Numbered from the stretch's first letter, positions 1 to 8,977 are shown. The stretch is DNA of 64,000 bases from Noviluteimonas lactosilytica (GCF_020866925.1 NZ_JAJGAK010000001.1:1780189-1844188); one strand, 5' to 3'. The notes: generated by a model not told the origin, from the letters alone. Made by a program: numbers and translations.

Positions 1-1
1 G

Positions 2-1681
2 GTGCTCGCCACGCCGTTGTTCGGCTACGACGCCGCCGCGTTGCAGGCGCTCGAAGCCGACGGCGAACAACGCCGCCGCTGGCAACAGGACCTGGCCGAC
101 TGGCGCCTGCGCTGGGAAGCGCATGGCCCGCAGCCGATGCTCGCGGATGTCGTCGCGCGCGAAGCCGCGCGCATGCTCGCGTTCGCGGATGGCGAGCGAC
201 GCATGACGCACCTGCTCCAACTCGGCGAGCAACTGCAGGAAGCGCGCGCGCGTCGGCTCGGTCCGCAGGGCCAGGTCGATTGGTTGCGCGCGGCGATCGC
301 GCATTTCGACCGCGAAGACGAAACCCAGTGGCCCAACCTGGAATCGGACGCGAGCCGCGTGCAGATCCTCACGCTGCACAAGAGCAAGGGCCTGGAGTTC
401 CCGCTCGTGTTCCTCCCGTTCGCGGCCATCGGTCGCGCCAACGGCAGCAAGGCGCGCGTCGTGCAGTACCACGATGCGACCGGGCGCCGCGTCCGCCAGT
501 GGAAGACGCGCCAGCCGCAACCCGGTGCGCCGTCCTGGGACGAAGCCTGCACGTTCACGAAGCGCGAAGACGTCGCCGAAGACATGCGCCTGCTGTACGT
601 GGGCCTGACCCGCGCGCGCGACGCGTTGTGGCTGGCGACCGGCCCGCTCGCGTCGAATACGCAGTCGTCGTTGCATCGCCTGTTCGGCGGCATGTTGCCG
701 AACGACGCAGCGCAGGACGTGTTGTCGATGCGCGAGCCCGGGGAAGGCGACAACGCGCGTCTTCCGCCCGCGATCCCCGATGCGATCCCGGCGCCGCGTA
801 CGCCCGAACGCCGCCTGCGCCGCGACTGGTGGATCCACAGCTTCAGCCAGTTGCATCGCCAGCACGCGCACGGCATGCAGGCGCTCGCCGACGAAGCGCC
901 CGCCGACGACGAGCGTCCGCTCGCGCCGATCGATCCGCAGGAAGCGGTCGCGCCGCGCTTCGCCGGCACGCGCTTCGGCAATGCGTTGCACCACGCGCTG
1001 GAGCATGTCGCGTTCGCCGAATGGCGCGATCTCGACGGCACGAACATCGATGCGAAGCAACGCGCGATCCTCCGCGATGCGTTGCGTTCGCAGGACTACC
1101 CGGAGTCGGATTTCGACGCCGGCGTGCAAGAACTCGCGCCGCTGATCGCGCGCACGCTCAACGCGCCGTTGCCCGAAGGCGTGCGCCTGGCCGATGTCGA
1201 CGATGCCGCGCGCGTCGCCGAACTCGAATTCCACTTCACGCTCGCCGACGCGGACGTGCCGGCGCTGCTGGCCGTGCTGCAGGCGCACGGCATCGCGACG
1301 GGACGCCGCGACTTCGGCACATGGCCGCGCCTGTCGGGCCTGATGACCGGCAAGATCGACCTCACCTATCGCGTCGACGGGCGCGTGTACGTCATCGACT
1401 ACAAGTCCAACCGCCTGCCCGGGTGGGATGCGGCGTCGCTCGCGCAGGCGATGGCGGCGAGCGAGTACGACCTGCAGGCCCTGCTGTACGCGGTCGCCGT
1501 GCATCGCTGGTTGCGCATGCGCCTGGGTGGACGCGATGCGGCGACGCAGGCCTTCGGCGGTGTGCGCTACCTGTTCTGTCGCGGGCTCGATGCGGGAGAT
1601 CCCGCGCGCGGCGTCGCGACCCCGGCACTTTCGCCGGAATTGATCCATGCGGTCGACGATCTGCTGGGAGGCATTGCATGA
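2..1681 (+). CDS. recB: RecB subunit of exonuclease V (RecBCD), C-terminal part
   Basis: This is the 3' part of recB; the gene runs off the left edge, so the first visible residues are not the true start. The visible 559 residues hold the end of the UvrD-type helicase (LTLHKSKGLEF near residue 122 and LLYVGLTRARDALW near 198) and the C-terminal nuclease domain, with the metal-binding D of KIDLTYR and the DYKSNRL motif near residue 466. RecB is the 3'-5' helicase and the only nuclease of RecBCD, which processes double-strand ends for RecA. Its stop overlaps the recD start in an ATGA, so the two are probably translationally coupled. Confidence 0.95.
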   Translation: MLATPLFGYDAAALQALEADGEQRRRWQQDLADWRLRWEAHGPQPMLADVVAREAARMLAFADGERRMTHLLQLGEQLQEARARRLGPQGQVDWLRAAIAHFDREDETQWPNLESDASRVQILTLHKSKGLEFPLVFLPFAAIGRANGSKARVVQYHDATGRRVRQWKTRQPQPGAPSWDEACTFTKREDVAEDMRLLYVGLTRARDALWLATGPLASNTQSSLHRLFGGMLPNDAAQDVLSMREPGEGDNARLPPAIPDAIPAPRTPERRLRRDWWIHSFSQLHRQHAHGMQALADEAPADDERPLAPIDPQEAVAPRFAGTRFGNALHHALEHVAFAEWRDLDGTNIDAKQRAILRDALRSQDYPESDFDAGVQELAPLIARTLNAPLPEGVRLADVDDAARVAELEFHFTLADADVPALLAVLQAHGIATGRRDFGTWPRLSGLMTGKIDLTYRVDGRVYVIDYKSNRLPGWDAASLAQAMAASEYDLQALLYAVAVHRWLRMRLGGRDAATQAFGGVRYLFCRGLDAGDPARGVATPALSPELIHAVDDLLGGIA

Positions 1682-3432
1682 GTGCGCAACGCGACGACGC
1701 TCCGCGCGCCTTCGACCTGGCCTTCGCGCAAGTGCTCGCGCGACGCGAGCCCGGCGCCGATCCGCGCGTCGTGGATGCCATCGCACGTGCGTCCTTCGCG
1801 ATCGCGCAGGGCCATGCGGCGCTCGACCTCGATGGCGATGCCACGTTGCGCGATGCGCTCGCGACGTCGCGCTGGGTCGCGCGTCCGGCGGCCGATGACG
1901 AGGCCGACAGCGCAATGCCGCTCGTGCTCGAAGGCGACCTGCTGTATCTGCGCCGCTATCGCGAATACGAACGGCGCCTCGCCGCGGGCCTGCGCCGGAT
2001 CGCCGCCGCGGCGTTCGACGCGGGCGACATCGATGCGCTCGCGCCGGTGTTCGATCTCCTGTTCCCGCGCGGTGCGCGCGACGCGCACCAGGCGCGCGCC
2101 GCCGCGCTTGCGTTGCGGCATCCGTTGTTGCTGGTCACCGGCGGACCCGGCACCGGCAAGACGACGACGATCGCGCGGTTGTTGCTGCTGGCCGCCGCGC
2201 AGGCGCACCTCGCGCAGCGTCCGTTGCGCATCGCGCTCGCCGCACCGACCGGCCGCGCCGCCGAACGCATGGCGCAGAGCCTGCGCATCGCCGTCGACCG
2301 ATTGCGCGAAGCGGGTCTCGATGCCGCACTGTGCGATGCGTTGCCGACCGATGCCGGCACGCTGCATCGCCTGCTCGGTGCGATTCACGATCGTCCGCAG
2401 TTTCGCCACGGCCCAGATCTCCCGTTGCCGCACGACCTGATCGTGGTCGACGAAGCCTCGATGGTCGACTTGCCGCTGATGTGCAAGCTCGTCGAAGCAG
2501 TGCCGGACGGCGCGCGCCTCGTGCTGCTCGGCGATCGCGACCAGTTGCCTTCGGTGGAAGCCGGCGACGTGCTCGCGGCGATCGTCGATGCGGCGACGAC
2601 GGTGGCCGACGATGCGCATGGCGAAACCCTCGCCGAACTCGCCGCGCCCATCGCGACGCCCGCGCGCTTCGCAGGCCTGCGCGTGGCGTTGCATCGCACG
2701 TATCGCCAGGCCGATGCATTCGACCTCGCGCCGCTCGCCGCCGCGATCCGCGACGGCGACGCCGACACCGCGCTTGCCCTGCTGCGCGGCGGCGAACTGC
2801 GCGGCGTGCATTTCCACGAAGACACGACCGACACGCTGGCCTCCACGTTGCGCGAACCCCTGCTCGCGCCGTGGCGCGTGCTCGGCGCCGTCGACGCCGA
2901 CGCGCCCGATGCGATCGAAGCCGCGCTCGTCCTCGCGCAGCAGGCCCGCCTGCTCACCGCGCTGCGACATGGACCGCAGGGCGCAGTCGCGCTGAATGCA
3001 CGCATCGAGGAAGCGCTCGCCGGCGCACAACGCGATCCGTATTTCCACGGGCGTCTCGTCGCGATCACCGAGAACAGCTATCGCCACGGGCTGTTCAACG
3101 GCGACCTCGGTCTGTGCCTGCGTGGCGAAGATGGCAGCGTCGTCTGGTTCCGCACCGCGGCGGGCCTGCGTCCGTTCCATCCTGCCGCCCTGCCCGCGCA
3201 CGCCGGCGCGTTCGCGATGACGGTGCACAAGGCGCAGGGTTCGGAGTTCGACACCGTGTGGCTGCAATTGCCGAAGCAACCCGCGCGTACGCTCTCTCGC
3301 GAACTCGTCTACACCGCGATCACGCGCGCACGCGACACGTTGCATGTGTGCGCGTCGGAGAGTGTGTTGCGCGCCGCGTTGTCGGTGCGCGCGCAACGCG
3401 TGTCGGGTCTTGCGCAACGCCTGCGTGCCTGA
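1678..3432 (+). CDS. recD: RecD subunit of exonuclease V, 5'-3' helicase
   Basis: This 584-residue superfamily 1B helicase is close to the family's usual length of about 600. The N-terminal RecB-binding region is followed by Walker A GGPGTGKTTT near residue 155, the DEASMVD box II, LLGDRDQLPSVEAGD, and the C-terminal TVHKAQGSEFD and VYTAITRARD motifs. The start is set by the ATGA overlap with recB; longer upstream readings in this frame lie inside recB. RecD is the fast 5'-3' motor of RecBCD and is needed for nuclease activity and Chi control. recC is not in view and presumably lies upstream of recB. Confidence 0.96.
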   Translation: MSAQRDDAPRAFDLAFAQVLARREPGADPRVVDAIARASFAIAQGHAALDLDGDATLRDALATSRWVARPAADDEADSAMPLVLEGDLLYLRRYREYERRLAAGLRRIAAAAFDAGDIDALAPVFDLLFPRGARDAHQARAAALALRHPLLLVTGGPGTGKTTTIARLLLLAAAQAHLAQRPLRIALAAPTGRAAERMAQSLRIAVDRLREAGLDAALCDALPTDAGTLHRLLGAIHDRPQFRHGPDLPLPHDLIVVDEASMVDLPLMCKLVEAVPDGARLVLLGDRDQLPSVEAGDVLAAIVDAATTVADDAHGETLAELAAPIATPARFAGLRVALHRTYRQADAFDLAPLAAAIRDGDADTALALLRGGELRGVHFHEDTTDTLASTLREPLLAPWRVLGAVDADAPDAIEAALVLAQQARLLTALRHGPQGAVALNARIEEALAGAQRDPYFHGRLVAITENSYRHGLFNGDLGLCLRGEDGSVVWFRTAAGLRPFHPAALPAHAGAFAMTVHKAQGSEFDTVWLQLPKQPARTLSRELVYTAITRARDTLHVCASESVLRAALSVRAQRVSGLAQRLRA

Positions 3433-3448
3433 CGCGTGCAACGCGCGT

Positions 3449-3466
3449 GACGAAAAACATTTCGTC
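3449..3466 (+). terminator. Small hairpin downstream of recD
   Basis: A perfect 7-bp inverted repeat (GACGAAA, loop AACA, TTTCGTC) lies 17 bases after the recD stop. It has no strong T-run after it, so it may be an mRNA 3' end stabiliser or a Rho-assisted end rather than a full intrinsic terminator. Confidence 0.35.
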
Positions 3467-3613
3467 GAACAAGCTGAATTCGCCGCGGCGTCGTTGTTGC
3501 CGAACATTCAACTTCAAGCGGAAATTCTTCACTGTCGCTGCACCGCGTAATGCCTAAGTTGCGCAGCGTCGCGTCGCGCTTCGACGCGTCGTCCCCACGA
3601 CAGGAGCAGCAAG

Positions 3614-4075
3614 ATGAGCGATATCAAGAAGGACCACAGCGTTGGTGAAGGCACGGGTGCGGTGACGGGTGCGGTCACGGGCGCGGCAGTTGGTTCGGCG
3701 GGCGGTCCGGTCGGGACCGTGGTGGGTGCGTTGGCTGGCGGCGTCCTCGGCGCGAAGGCCGGCGGCAAGATCGCCGAAGCGGTCAACCCCACCGAGTACA
3801 ACGACCACTTCAAGAACTCGTACCGCGACACCGCGTACTACAACAGCACGCGCGACTGGAGCGATTACGAGCCGGCCTACAAGTACGGCTACGACACCTA
3901 TGGCCAGTATCGCGGCCAGCGTTTCGACGACGTCGAAGGCGATCTCGAGCGCGGCTGGGAATCCGGCAAGGCGAACTCGCGCCTGGCCTGGAACGAAGCC
4001 AAGGGCGCCGTGCGCGATGGCTGGCACTACGTCGAACGCGCGATGCCGGGCGATGCCGACCGCGACGGTCGCTGA
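3614..4075 (+). CDS. Glycine-zipper protein, first of two paralogues
   Basis: This 153-residue protein is of unknown function. Residues 12-60 form a glycine/alanine/valine-rich segment (VTGAAVGSAGGPVGTVVGAL) typical of glycine zippers, which pack helices in membranes or oligomers. The C-terminal half is polar and tyrosine-rich (DYEPAYKYGYDTY, then SRLAWNEAKGAVRDGW), a pattern seen in stress-related small proteins of many bacteria. There is no cleavable signal peptide. AGGAG sits 8 bases before the ATG. The next gene encodes a clear paralogue, and a strong hairpin terminator separates them. The function is unknown; envelope or stress association is only a guess. Confidence 0.85.
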   Translation: MSDIKKDHSVGEGTGAVTGAVTGAAVGSAGGPVGTVVGALAGGVLGAKAGGKIAEAVNPTEYNDHFKNSYRDTAYYNSTRDWSDYEPAYKYGYDTYGQYRGQRFDDVEGDLERGWESGKANSRLAWNEAKGAVRDGWHYVERAMPGDADRDGR

Positions 4076-4136
4076 TCCCGTGCCGCAACGACTCGCGGTG
4101 CGAACGCATCGCTAGACGAGCCGGGGCAACCCGGAC

Positions 4137-4168
4137 GCAGGGGCCGCCGATGCGGCCCTTGCTTTTTT
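4137..4168 (+). terminator. Intrinsic terminator between the glycine-zipper genes
   Basis: GGGCCGC/GCGGCCC with a 4-base CGAT loop is extended by A-T, G-T, C-G and G-C pairs to an 11-bp stem, then followed by GCTTTTTT. It lies about 62 bases after the first gene's stop, so the two paralogues are probably separate transcripts. Confidence 0.8.
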
Positions 4169-4233
4169 CACCGGCATTGAACGCCTCGCCGCAGAGCATG
4201 GCATCGACAGCCGCCCCACCAGGAGTCGACGCG

Positions 4234-4704
4234 ATGAGCATCCTGAAGAAAGACCACGTGGTCGGAACGGGCGGCGCAGCACTCGCCGGCGGCGCCGCGG
4301 GCGCCGCGCTCGGCGCGGTGGTGGCGGGTCCGCCCGGCATGGCCATCGGCGGGATCGCCGGCGTGGCGCTGGGTGCGACGGTCGGCGACCGCGTCGCCGA
4401 GTCGCGCGACCGACGCGAGAACCTCGGCCACTTCGAACAGATCTACCAGTCGATGCCCTACTACCGGGCCGGCTACACCTGGCACGACTACGGCCCCGCC
4501 TATCGCTATGGCCTGGACACCTACGAACAGCACGGCGAGGCGGGCTTCGCCGAAGCCGAGTCGATCCTGCAGGGTGCGTGGGAGGCGAATGCCCACTTCG
4601 GGTCGCGGATGGCGTGGCTCGAGGCCCGCCCGGCGGTCGAGCACGCATGGCGTTCGCTCGACGAAGCGCTCGGCAAGGCCGAGCACATGCCGCGGCCGCG
4701 CTGA
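4234..4704 (+). CDS. Glycine-zipper protein, second paralogue
   Basis: This 156-residue paralogue of the preceding gene shares the opening (MSxxKKDHxVG), a glycine-zipper segment at about residues 12-52 ([17 protein letters not shown]), and the C-terminal pattern [16 protein letters not shown] followed by [16 protein letters not shown]. The start at MSILKK is chosen by paralogy and by AGGAG 9 bases upstream; an ATG further upstream in frame lies in the terminator region. It probably arose by tandem duplication and then diverged. Function unknown. Confidence 0.85.
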   Translation: MSILKKDHVVGTGGAALAGGAAGAALGAVVAGPPGMAIGGIAGVALGATVGDRVAESRDRRENLGHFEQIYQSMPYYRAGYTWHDYGPAYRYGLDTYEQHGEAGFAEAESILQGAWEANAHFGSRMAWLEARPAVEHAWRSLDEALGKAEHMPRPR

Positions 4705-4748
4705 ACAGCCGGTACCATGGCGGCCCCCGCATGCAGGGCCGCCCCGCG

Positions 4749-5345
4749 ATGAGCGATTCCCGCAACAACGTTTCCCGCGCCGACGCCGAAGCCGCCGTCC
4801 GCACGCTGCTGCGCTGGTCCGGCGAGGACCCCGCGCGCGAAGGCCTCCTCGACACGCCCAAGCGCGTCGTCCGCGCGTACGAAGACTGGTTCAGCGGTTA
4901 CGCGCTCGATCCCGACGACTATCTTGCGCGCACGTTCGAGGAAGTCGAGGGCTACGACGAGCTGATCGTGCTGCGCGACATCCAGTTCGAGAGCCATTGC
5001 GAACACCACATGGCGCCGATCATCGGTCGCGCGCACGTGGGTTACCTGCCGAACGGCAAGGTCGTCGGCATCAGCAAGCTCGCGCGCGTGGTCGAAGCCT
5101 ATGCGCGCCGTTTCCAGGTGCAGGAGAAGATGACCGCGCAGATCGCGGGTTGCATCCAGCGCGCGCTGAATCCGCTCGGCGTCGGCGTCGTGGTCGAAGC
5201 CGCGCACGAATGCATGACCACGCGCGGCGTGCACAAGCGAGGTGTGAGCATGGTGACTTCGACCATGCTCGGGACCTTCCGTGAAGACGCACGCACCCGC
5301 GGCGAGTTCCTCCAGTTCATCTCCGTCGGCCACGCGCACCGCTGA
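4749..5345 (+). CDS. folE: GTP cyclohydrolase I (first copy)
   Basis: This 198-residue type I enzyme converts GTP to 7,8-dihydroneopterin triphosphate, the first step of folate and pterin synthesis. The zinc ligands are all present: Cys84 and His87 in SHCEHHMAP, and Cys155 in HECMTTRG; the GISKLARVV stretch is also typical. An in-frame ATG at 4731 would add six residues and lies just after a possible -10 (TACCAT, 4713-4718), so the exact start is open. A second folE lies at 18.1 kb. The 3' end overlaps the next gene by 65 bases. Confidence 0.95.
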   Translation: MSDSRNNVSRADAEAAVRTLLRWSGEDPAREGLLDTPKRVVRAYEDWFSGYALDPDDYLARTFEEVEGYDELIVLRDIQFESHCEHHMAPIIGRAHVGYLPNGKVVGISKLARVVEAYARRFQVQEKMTAQIAGCIQRALNPLGVGVVVEAAHECMTTRGVHKRGVSMVTSTMLGTFREDARTRGEFLQFISVGHAHR

Positions 5346-6291
5346 GCTCGACTGCCTCGTCGTCGGCGCCGGTCCCGCCGGCCTGACGGCGGCCACGTAT
5401 CTGGCGCGCTTCCATCGGCGTGCGGTCGTCGTCGACGCCGGACGCAGCCGCGCGCGCTGGATTCCGACGAGCCACAACTGTCCGGGCTTTCCGTTCGGCG
5501 TCGCCGGCCCCGCGTTGCTCGAGAAGTTGCGCGCGCAGGCGGTCGGCTACGGCGCGGAGATCGTGAGTGGACGCATCGCCAGGCTCGAACGCGACGGCGA
5601 CGCCTTCATCGCCTGCGCCGACGACGGCACGCGATGGACCGCGCGCTACGTGATCCTCGCCACCGGCATCGTCGACCAGATGCCGTCGATGCCCGGCCTC
5701 GAAGACGCGATCGCGCGCAACGTCGTGCGCATGTGCGCGGTGTGCGATGCGTACGAAGCGAGCGACGATCGCATCGCGGTGTACGCGCCGGCCGACGTCG
5801 CGATCCGCCACGCGGTGTTCCTGCGCACGTTCTCGCGCAACGTCGTGGCGGTGCGATCGGAGGCGGGCGAACCGAGCGACGCATGCGCGCGCCTTGCGCA
5901 GGAAGCGCGCGTCTCGGTGCTTCCCGTTGCACGCTCCCTCGAACACGACGGCCGTTGCTGCGTGTTCCGCCTGGAAGACGACAGCGTGCATCGCTTCGAC
6001 ACCGTGTATCCCGTGCTGGGCTGCAACGCGCAGTCGGAGCTGGCGACCGCGCTCGGCGCGCAGGTCGACGAGAACGGCGAGTTGCACGTCGACGGACATC
6101 AACAGACGAGCGTCGACGGCCTGTTCGCCATCGGCGACATCGTCAGTGCGTTGAACCAGATCAGCGTCGCGGTGGGCCACGCCGCGATCGCGGCGACGTC
6201 CGTGCACAACCGCCTGCCGCCGAACTTCCGCGAGGATCCGGAAGCCCAGCCGCCGAGTGCGGCCGAGCTTCCGAGTCCGGGTGGTGCGTGA
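5281..6291 (+). CDS. Thioredoxin-reductase-like FAD oxidoreductase
   Basis: This 336-residue pyridine-nucleotide-disulphide-type flavoprotein has an FAD dinucleotide fold (VVGAGPAGL near residue 28), a redox CxxC (MCAVCDAYE, Cys152 and Cys155) at the place of the thioredoxin reductase CATCDG, and the C-terminal FAD motif [13 protein letters not shown]. The second nucleotide-binding motif, normally GxGxxA, reads [13 protein letters not shown] (about 168-180) and lacks the glycines, so NADPH use is doubtful. No start codon occurs in frame between the GTG at 5281 and the FAD motif, so the gene must begin inside folE. Its reductant and substrate are unknown. Confidence 0.82.
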   Translation: MKTHAPAASSSSSSPSATRTAELDCLVVGAGPAGLTAATYLARFHRRAVVVDAGRSRARWIPTSHNCPGFPFGVAGPALLEKLRAQAVGYGAEIVSGRIARLERDGDAFIACADDGTRWTARYVILATGIVDQMPSMPGLEDAIARNVVRMCAVCDAYEASDDRIAVYAPADVAIRHAVFLRTFSRNVVAVRSEAGEPSDACARLAQEARVSVLPVARSLEHDGRCCVFRLEDDSVHRFDTVYPVLGCNAQSELATALGAQVDENGELHVDGHQQTSVDGLFAIGDIVSALNQISVAVGHAAIAATSVHNRLPPNFREDPEAQPPSAAELPSPGGA

Positions 6292-6318
6292 TTACGACTT
6301 CGACGCCACGCGGACTGC

Positions 6319-6753
6319 TCAGCTGTGGACGATGCGAGGCTGCGCCATCATGGCCATCGGCGTCTTCGGATCGTTCTTGATCATCGGATCGCAGAGGATG
6401 GTGGTGTTGCCGACGCTGTCGGCGACGACGACGCAATAGTCGGCGGTTTCGGCGACCGTGTTGATGTCGGTGATCGTGGCCGCGCTGGTCGACCCGATGC
6501 TGCGCGTGAGTTGGTTGTTTCCATCGCCGGTGAATACGACGTCGGAGATGCTGTAGCGATTGTCGGTGCTGAGGCTGACGTTGATCGTCGCCGTGCCCTG
6601 CCCGACCTGGGTTTCCAGGCCGCCGTTGTTGTTCGCGCCGCCCGAGTACTTGAACGCATAGACCTGGCCATTCGCGGCGATGACCTCGGTCCACCCTTGG
6701 CCGGGTTGCGGGCCGAACTTGACGTTGAGGTTGACACTCTCCTGGTTGGGCAT
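6319..6753 (-). CDS. Small cysteine-paired protein B of the TIR cassette (unknown function)
   Basis: This 144-residue protein of unknown function is probably cytoplasmic (no signal peptide) and mostly beta-strand by its alternating hydrophobic pattern (TINVSLSTDNRYSISDVVF). It is a paralogue of the gene just upstream. Both have YCVxV followed 14 residues later by CDPMIKNDP, with the cysteines at positions 107 and 121 in each. After the motif this copy has an extra tail, about 11 residues longer (MAMMAQPRIVHS). GGAG lies about 7 bases before the ATG at 6753. It is third in the run after the TIR/TPR gene and probably cotranscribed with it. Confidence 0.75.
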   Translation of the reverse strand: MPNQESVNLNVKFGPQPGQGWTEVIAANGQVYAFKYSGGANNNGGLETQVGQGTATINVSLSTDNRYSISDVVFTGDGNNQLTRSIGSTSAATITDINTVAETADYCVVVADSVGNTTILCDPMIKNDPKTPMAMMAQPRIVHS

Positions 6754-6785
6754 GGCAAAGCTCCGTCGTTGAAGTTGGGGGAAAA

Positions 6786-7187
6786 TCAGGAAGGGGGTCT
6801 CGGGTCGTTCTTGATCATCGGATCGCACGGGATTTGCACAGCGCCGTCCCTGGTTTCGACGATCACGCAGTAGTAGCCATCCATGCCTTCGGTGTTCGCG
6901 TCGTCGATCACAAGGCGGTTCGCATTGGACTTCTTCTTGTCCATCCACAACTGGTCGCCGGAGTTCTCGAACGTCACGTCGTGCATGCGGAAGTCGCTGT
7001 CGGCATCGAGCCGCACGGTGAACTCCACGGCCTTCTCGTTCTTCCGCGCGTGGAAGACGCCGTGTCCGCCTTCCCCGCCGTCGAAGTGGTACCAGTACTC
7101 CTTGTCGTCGCTGCCCATCGTGGGCGTCCAGTCCTTGCTTGCGGGCTCGCGTGCGACGTGCAGCGTCGCGATCTTGTCGTTGCTCAT
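6786..7187 (-). CDS. Small cysteine-paired protein A of the TIR cassette (unknown function)
   Basis: This 133-residue protein is of unknown function. Its start ATG overlaps the TIR/TPR stop as ATGA, and AGGTGG lies about 7 bases upstream, which fixes the start despite a long open frame continuing above it. It has no signal peptide. The middle is acidic and polar with predicted beta strands (AVEFTVRLDADSDFRMHDVTF). The C-terminus carries Cys107 in YYCVIV and Cys121 in PCDPMIKNDP, shared with protein B at the same spacing. Coupling to the TIR gene suggests the products act together, as partner, regulator or immunity factor; this is inference. Confidence 0.78.
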   Translation of the reverse strand: MSNDKIATLHVAREPASKDWTPTMGSDDKEYWYHFDGGEGGHGVFHARKNEKAVEFTVRLDADSDFRMHDVTFENSGDQLWMDKKKSNANRLVIDDANTEGMDGYYCVIVETRDGAVQIPCDPMIKNDPRPPS

Positions 7188-8887
7188 TGGAGGGCCACCT
7201 CCTGCCGGGCCAGGTTGGATTCGAGCTTGCGGGTGCGCTCGAGCCACTTCGACACGCGCGTGTCGTTGGGCTCTGCCTTCAACATCGTTGCGAACATCTG
7301 TTCGGCTTCCTTCGCGATCGGCATCGCGCGGCGCGGCTGGCCGATGCCGTCCAGCGCCGCGCGCCAGTAACGTGCGATCGCCTGCTGGCTCGCCCACGTA
7401 CGATTCTCGGGATCGTGGCGACGAAGTGCGTCGGCCTCGCGATTCGCGGCTTCCATCGCGACGCGTGCATTGACGAAGTCGCCGTTGTCGAAGCGCGCCT
7501 CGGTGAGCAGCAACTGCGCGTCGACCCAATCGCGGCGCCATTCGGCGACATCGGGTTCGGCCTTCCGGCGCGCGGTCGCGGAGTCGAGCAGCGCGGCGAA
7601 CCATGTCTCCGCTTCGGCGTCGCGTCCCTGGCGCTTGGCGTTGGTGCCGAGCCAGGAAATGATCACCGCCTCTTCTTCCTTGAGCTTCTGGTCGTTCGGG
7701 CGTTGCTTCACCCAGCCGCGGAACAACTCGAGCTCGCGCTTCATCGCATGCTCGGCGGCCTCGTGGTGGCCGCGCGTTTCCTGCATCACCGCGAGGTTGT
7801 GGTAGCCGTACGCGGCTTCCTTCTGCCAGTCGAAATTCTTCGGGTCCATCGGCGCCAGTTGCAGCGCACTGTCGCGATAGCGCGTCAGCCAGCGCTCGGC
7901 TTCGTCGAGGTTGCCTTCCTGCATCGCGACGTAGCCGATCCAGTATTCGGTCTGCGCACGATCGAACAGGCGCTGGCCCTTGCTCGTGTCGCGTTCGTAC
8001 AGCGCGCTCGTGCGTTCGTGCGCTTCGCGGAACGCGGTCATCGCCGCCTTGTAGTTGGTGGCTTCCAGGCGCACCTGGCCGATGCCGGTGAGCGAGCGCG
8101 CCTGTTCTTCCAGCGCGGTGTCGCTGAGATCGCGCGGATCGAGTTCGGCGAAGTAGGTCGTCGCCTTGTCGTCGACCGTACGCATCAGGTCGAGGCGGCC
8201 GACCGTCGTGAGCTTCTGCCGCAGGTCGCCGAGCATGAAGCCGAGCAGGTCTTCGGCCTGCGCCTGCCGGCGTTGCGCATCGTTGCGCGCGAGATGCGCG
8301 GTGATCGCGAGGCTCGAGGTGATCGCCATGCCCGCGACCGAAGCGGCGGCGACCAGGGCAAGCCGACGATTGCGCCGCTGCGCTTCGCGTTGCACCAGCG
8401 TGTCGTAGCCGACGCCGAGCAATCCGGCGATCAGCTTGAGAACCGCGCGATCCTTGCCGTCGCCTTCCGCGCGCGCATCGGCGGCGAGCGGCTCGCGTCC
8501 GTCCTCGATCGTCGACGGCGGGAAGCAGTTGTCGACCGTCGGTTCGCCGTCGACGATGAAGCAGAACACGCGATCGGCACGGCCGTTGGCGAGGAACGAG
8601 CGCACTTCGGCGTCGACCCACTGCGATCGCGCAGACGCTGGCGAACACACCACCACCAGTGCGGCGGATTCGGACAACGCTTCCTTGATCGTCGTGCTGA
8701 GGTCGCCCGCGGTCGGCAGCTCGTCGCGATCGCGGAACACGACGCCGAGGCGCGCGGGAATCGGCCCATCGCGTCCGTGCGTGCCGACCAGCCGCTTCGG
8801 CACGCGGTACGACTCGAGCTTGCGCATCAGCCATCGCGCCCAGTGGGCGTCGTTGTGGCTGTAGCTCAGGAATACGCAATAGCGCAC
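7184..8887 (-). CDS. TIR-domain / transmembrane / TPR-like protein
   Basis: This 567-residue protein has an N-terminal TIR domain (residues 1-120, opening YCVFLSYSHND), one membrane span at about 176-198, then a long helical region with TPR-like repeats (about 205-560). The TIR domain keeps the W-x3-E pattern (SQWVDAEV, Trp90 and Glu94) that in SARM1-type TIRs carries the NADase glutamate, so NAD cleavage is possible but unproven. Similar TIR-TPR proteins are common in Proteobacteria without a defined role. The GTG at 8887 is the only start immediately before the domain. The gene heads a run of three, with two small paralogous proteins after it. Confidence 0.85.
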   Translation of the reverse strand: MRYCVFLSYSHNDAHWARWLMRKLESYRVPKRLVGTHGRDGPIPARLGVVFRDRDELPTAGDLSTTIKEALSESAALVVVCSPASARSQWVDAEVRSFLANGRADRVFCFIVDGEPTVDNCFPPSTIEDGREPLAADARAEGDGKDRAVLKLIAGLLGVGYDTLVQREAQRRNRRLALVAAASVAGMAITSSLAITAHLARNDAQRRQAQAEDLLGFMLGDLRQKLTTVGRLDLMRTVDDKATTYFAELDPRDLSDTALEEQARSLTGIGQVRLEATNYKAAMTAFREAHERTSALYERDTSKGQRLFDRAQTEYWIGYVAMQEGNLDEAERWLTRYRDSALQLAPMDPKNFDWQKEAAYGYHNLAVMQETRGHHEAAEHAMKRELELFRGWVKQRPNDQKLKEEEAVIISWLGTNAKRQGRDAEAETWFAALLDSATARRKAEPDVAEWRRDWVDAQLLLTEARFDNGDFVNARVAMEAANREADALRRHDPENRTWASQQAIARYWRAALDGIGQPRRAMPIAKEAEQMFATMLKAEPNDTRVSKWLERTRKLESNLARQEVALQ

Positions 8888-8977
8888 GGTGGCGCGGCCC
8901 GGAGATGGGCCGTTCTCGGGGGACGTTGGACGAACGCTCCGGCCCGCTACCAGCGGACACCATGCCGACGGACGGTC

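Noticed and set aside
6257-6439. 60-residue frame between the flavoprotein and small protein B
   Set aside because: It overlaps both genes and has no ribosome site or plausible composition.
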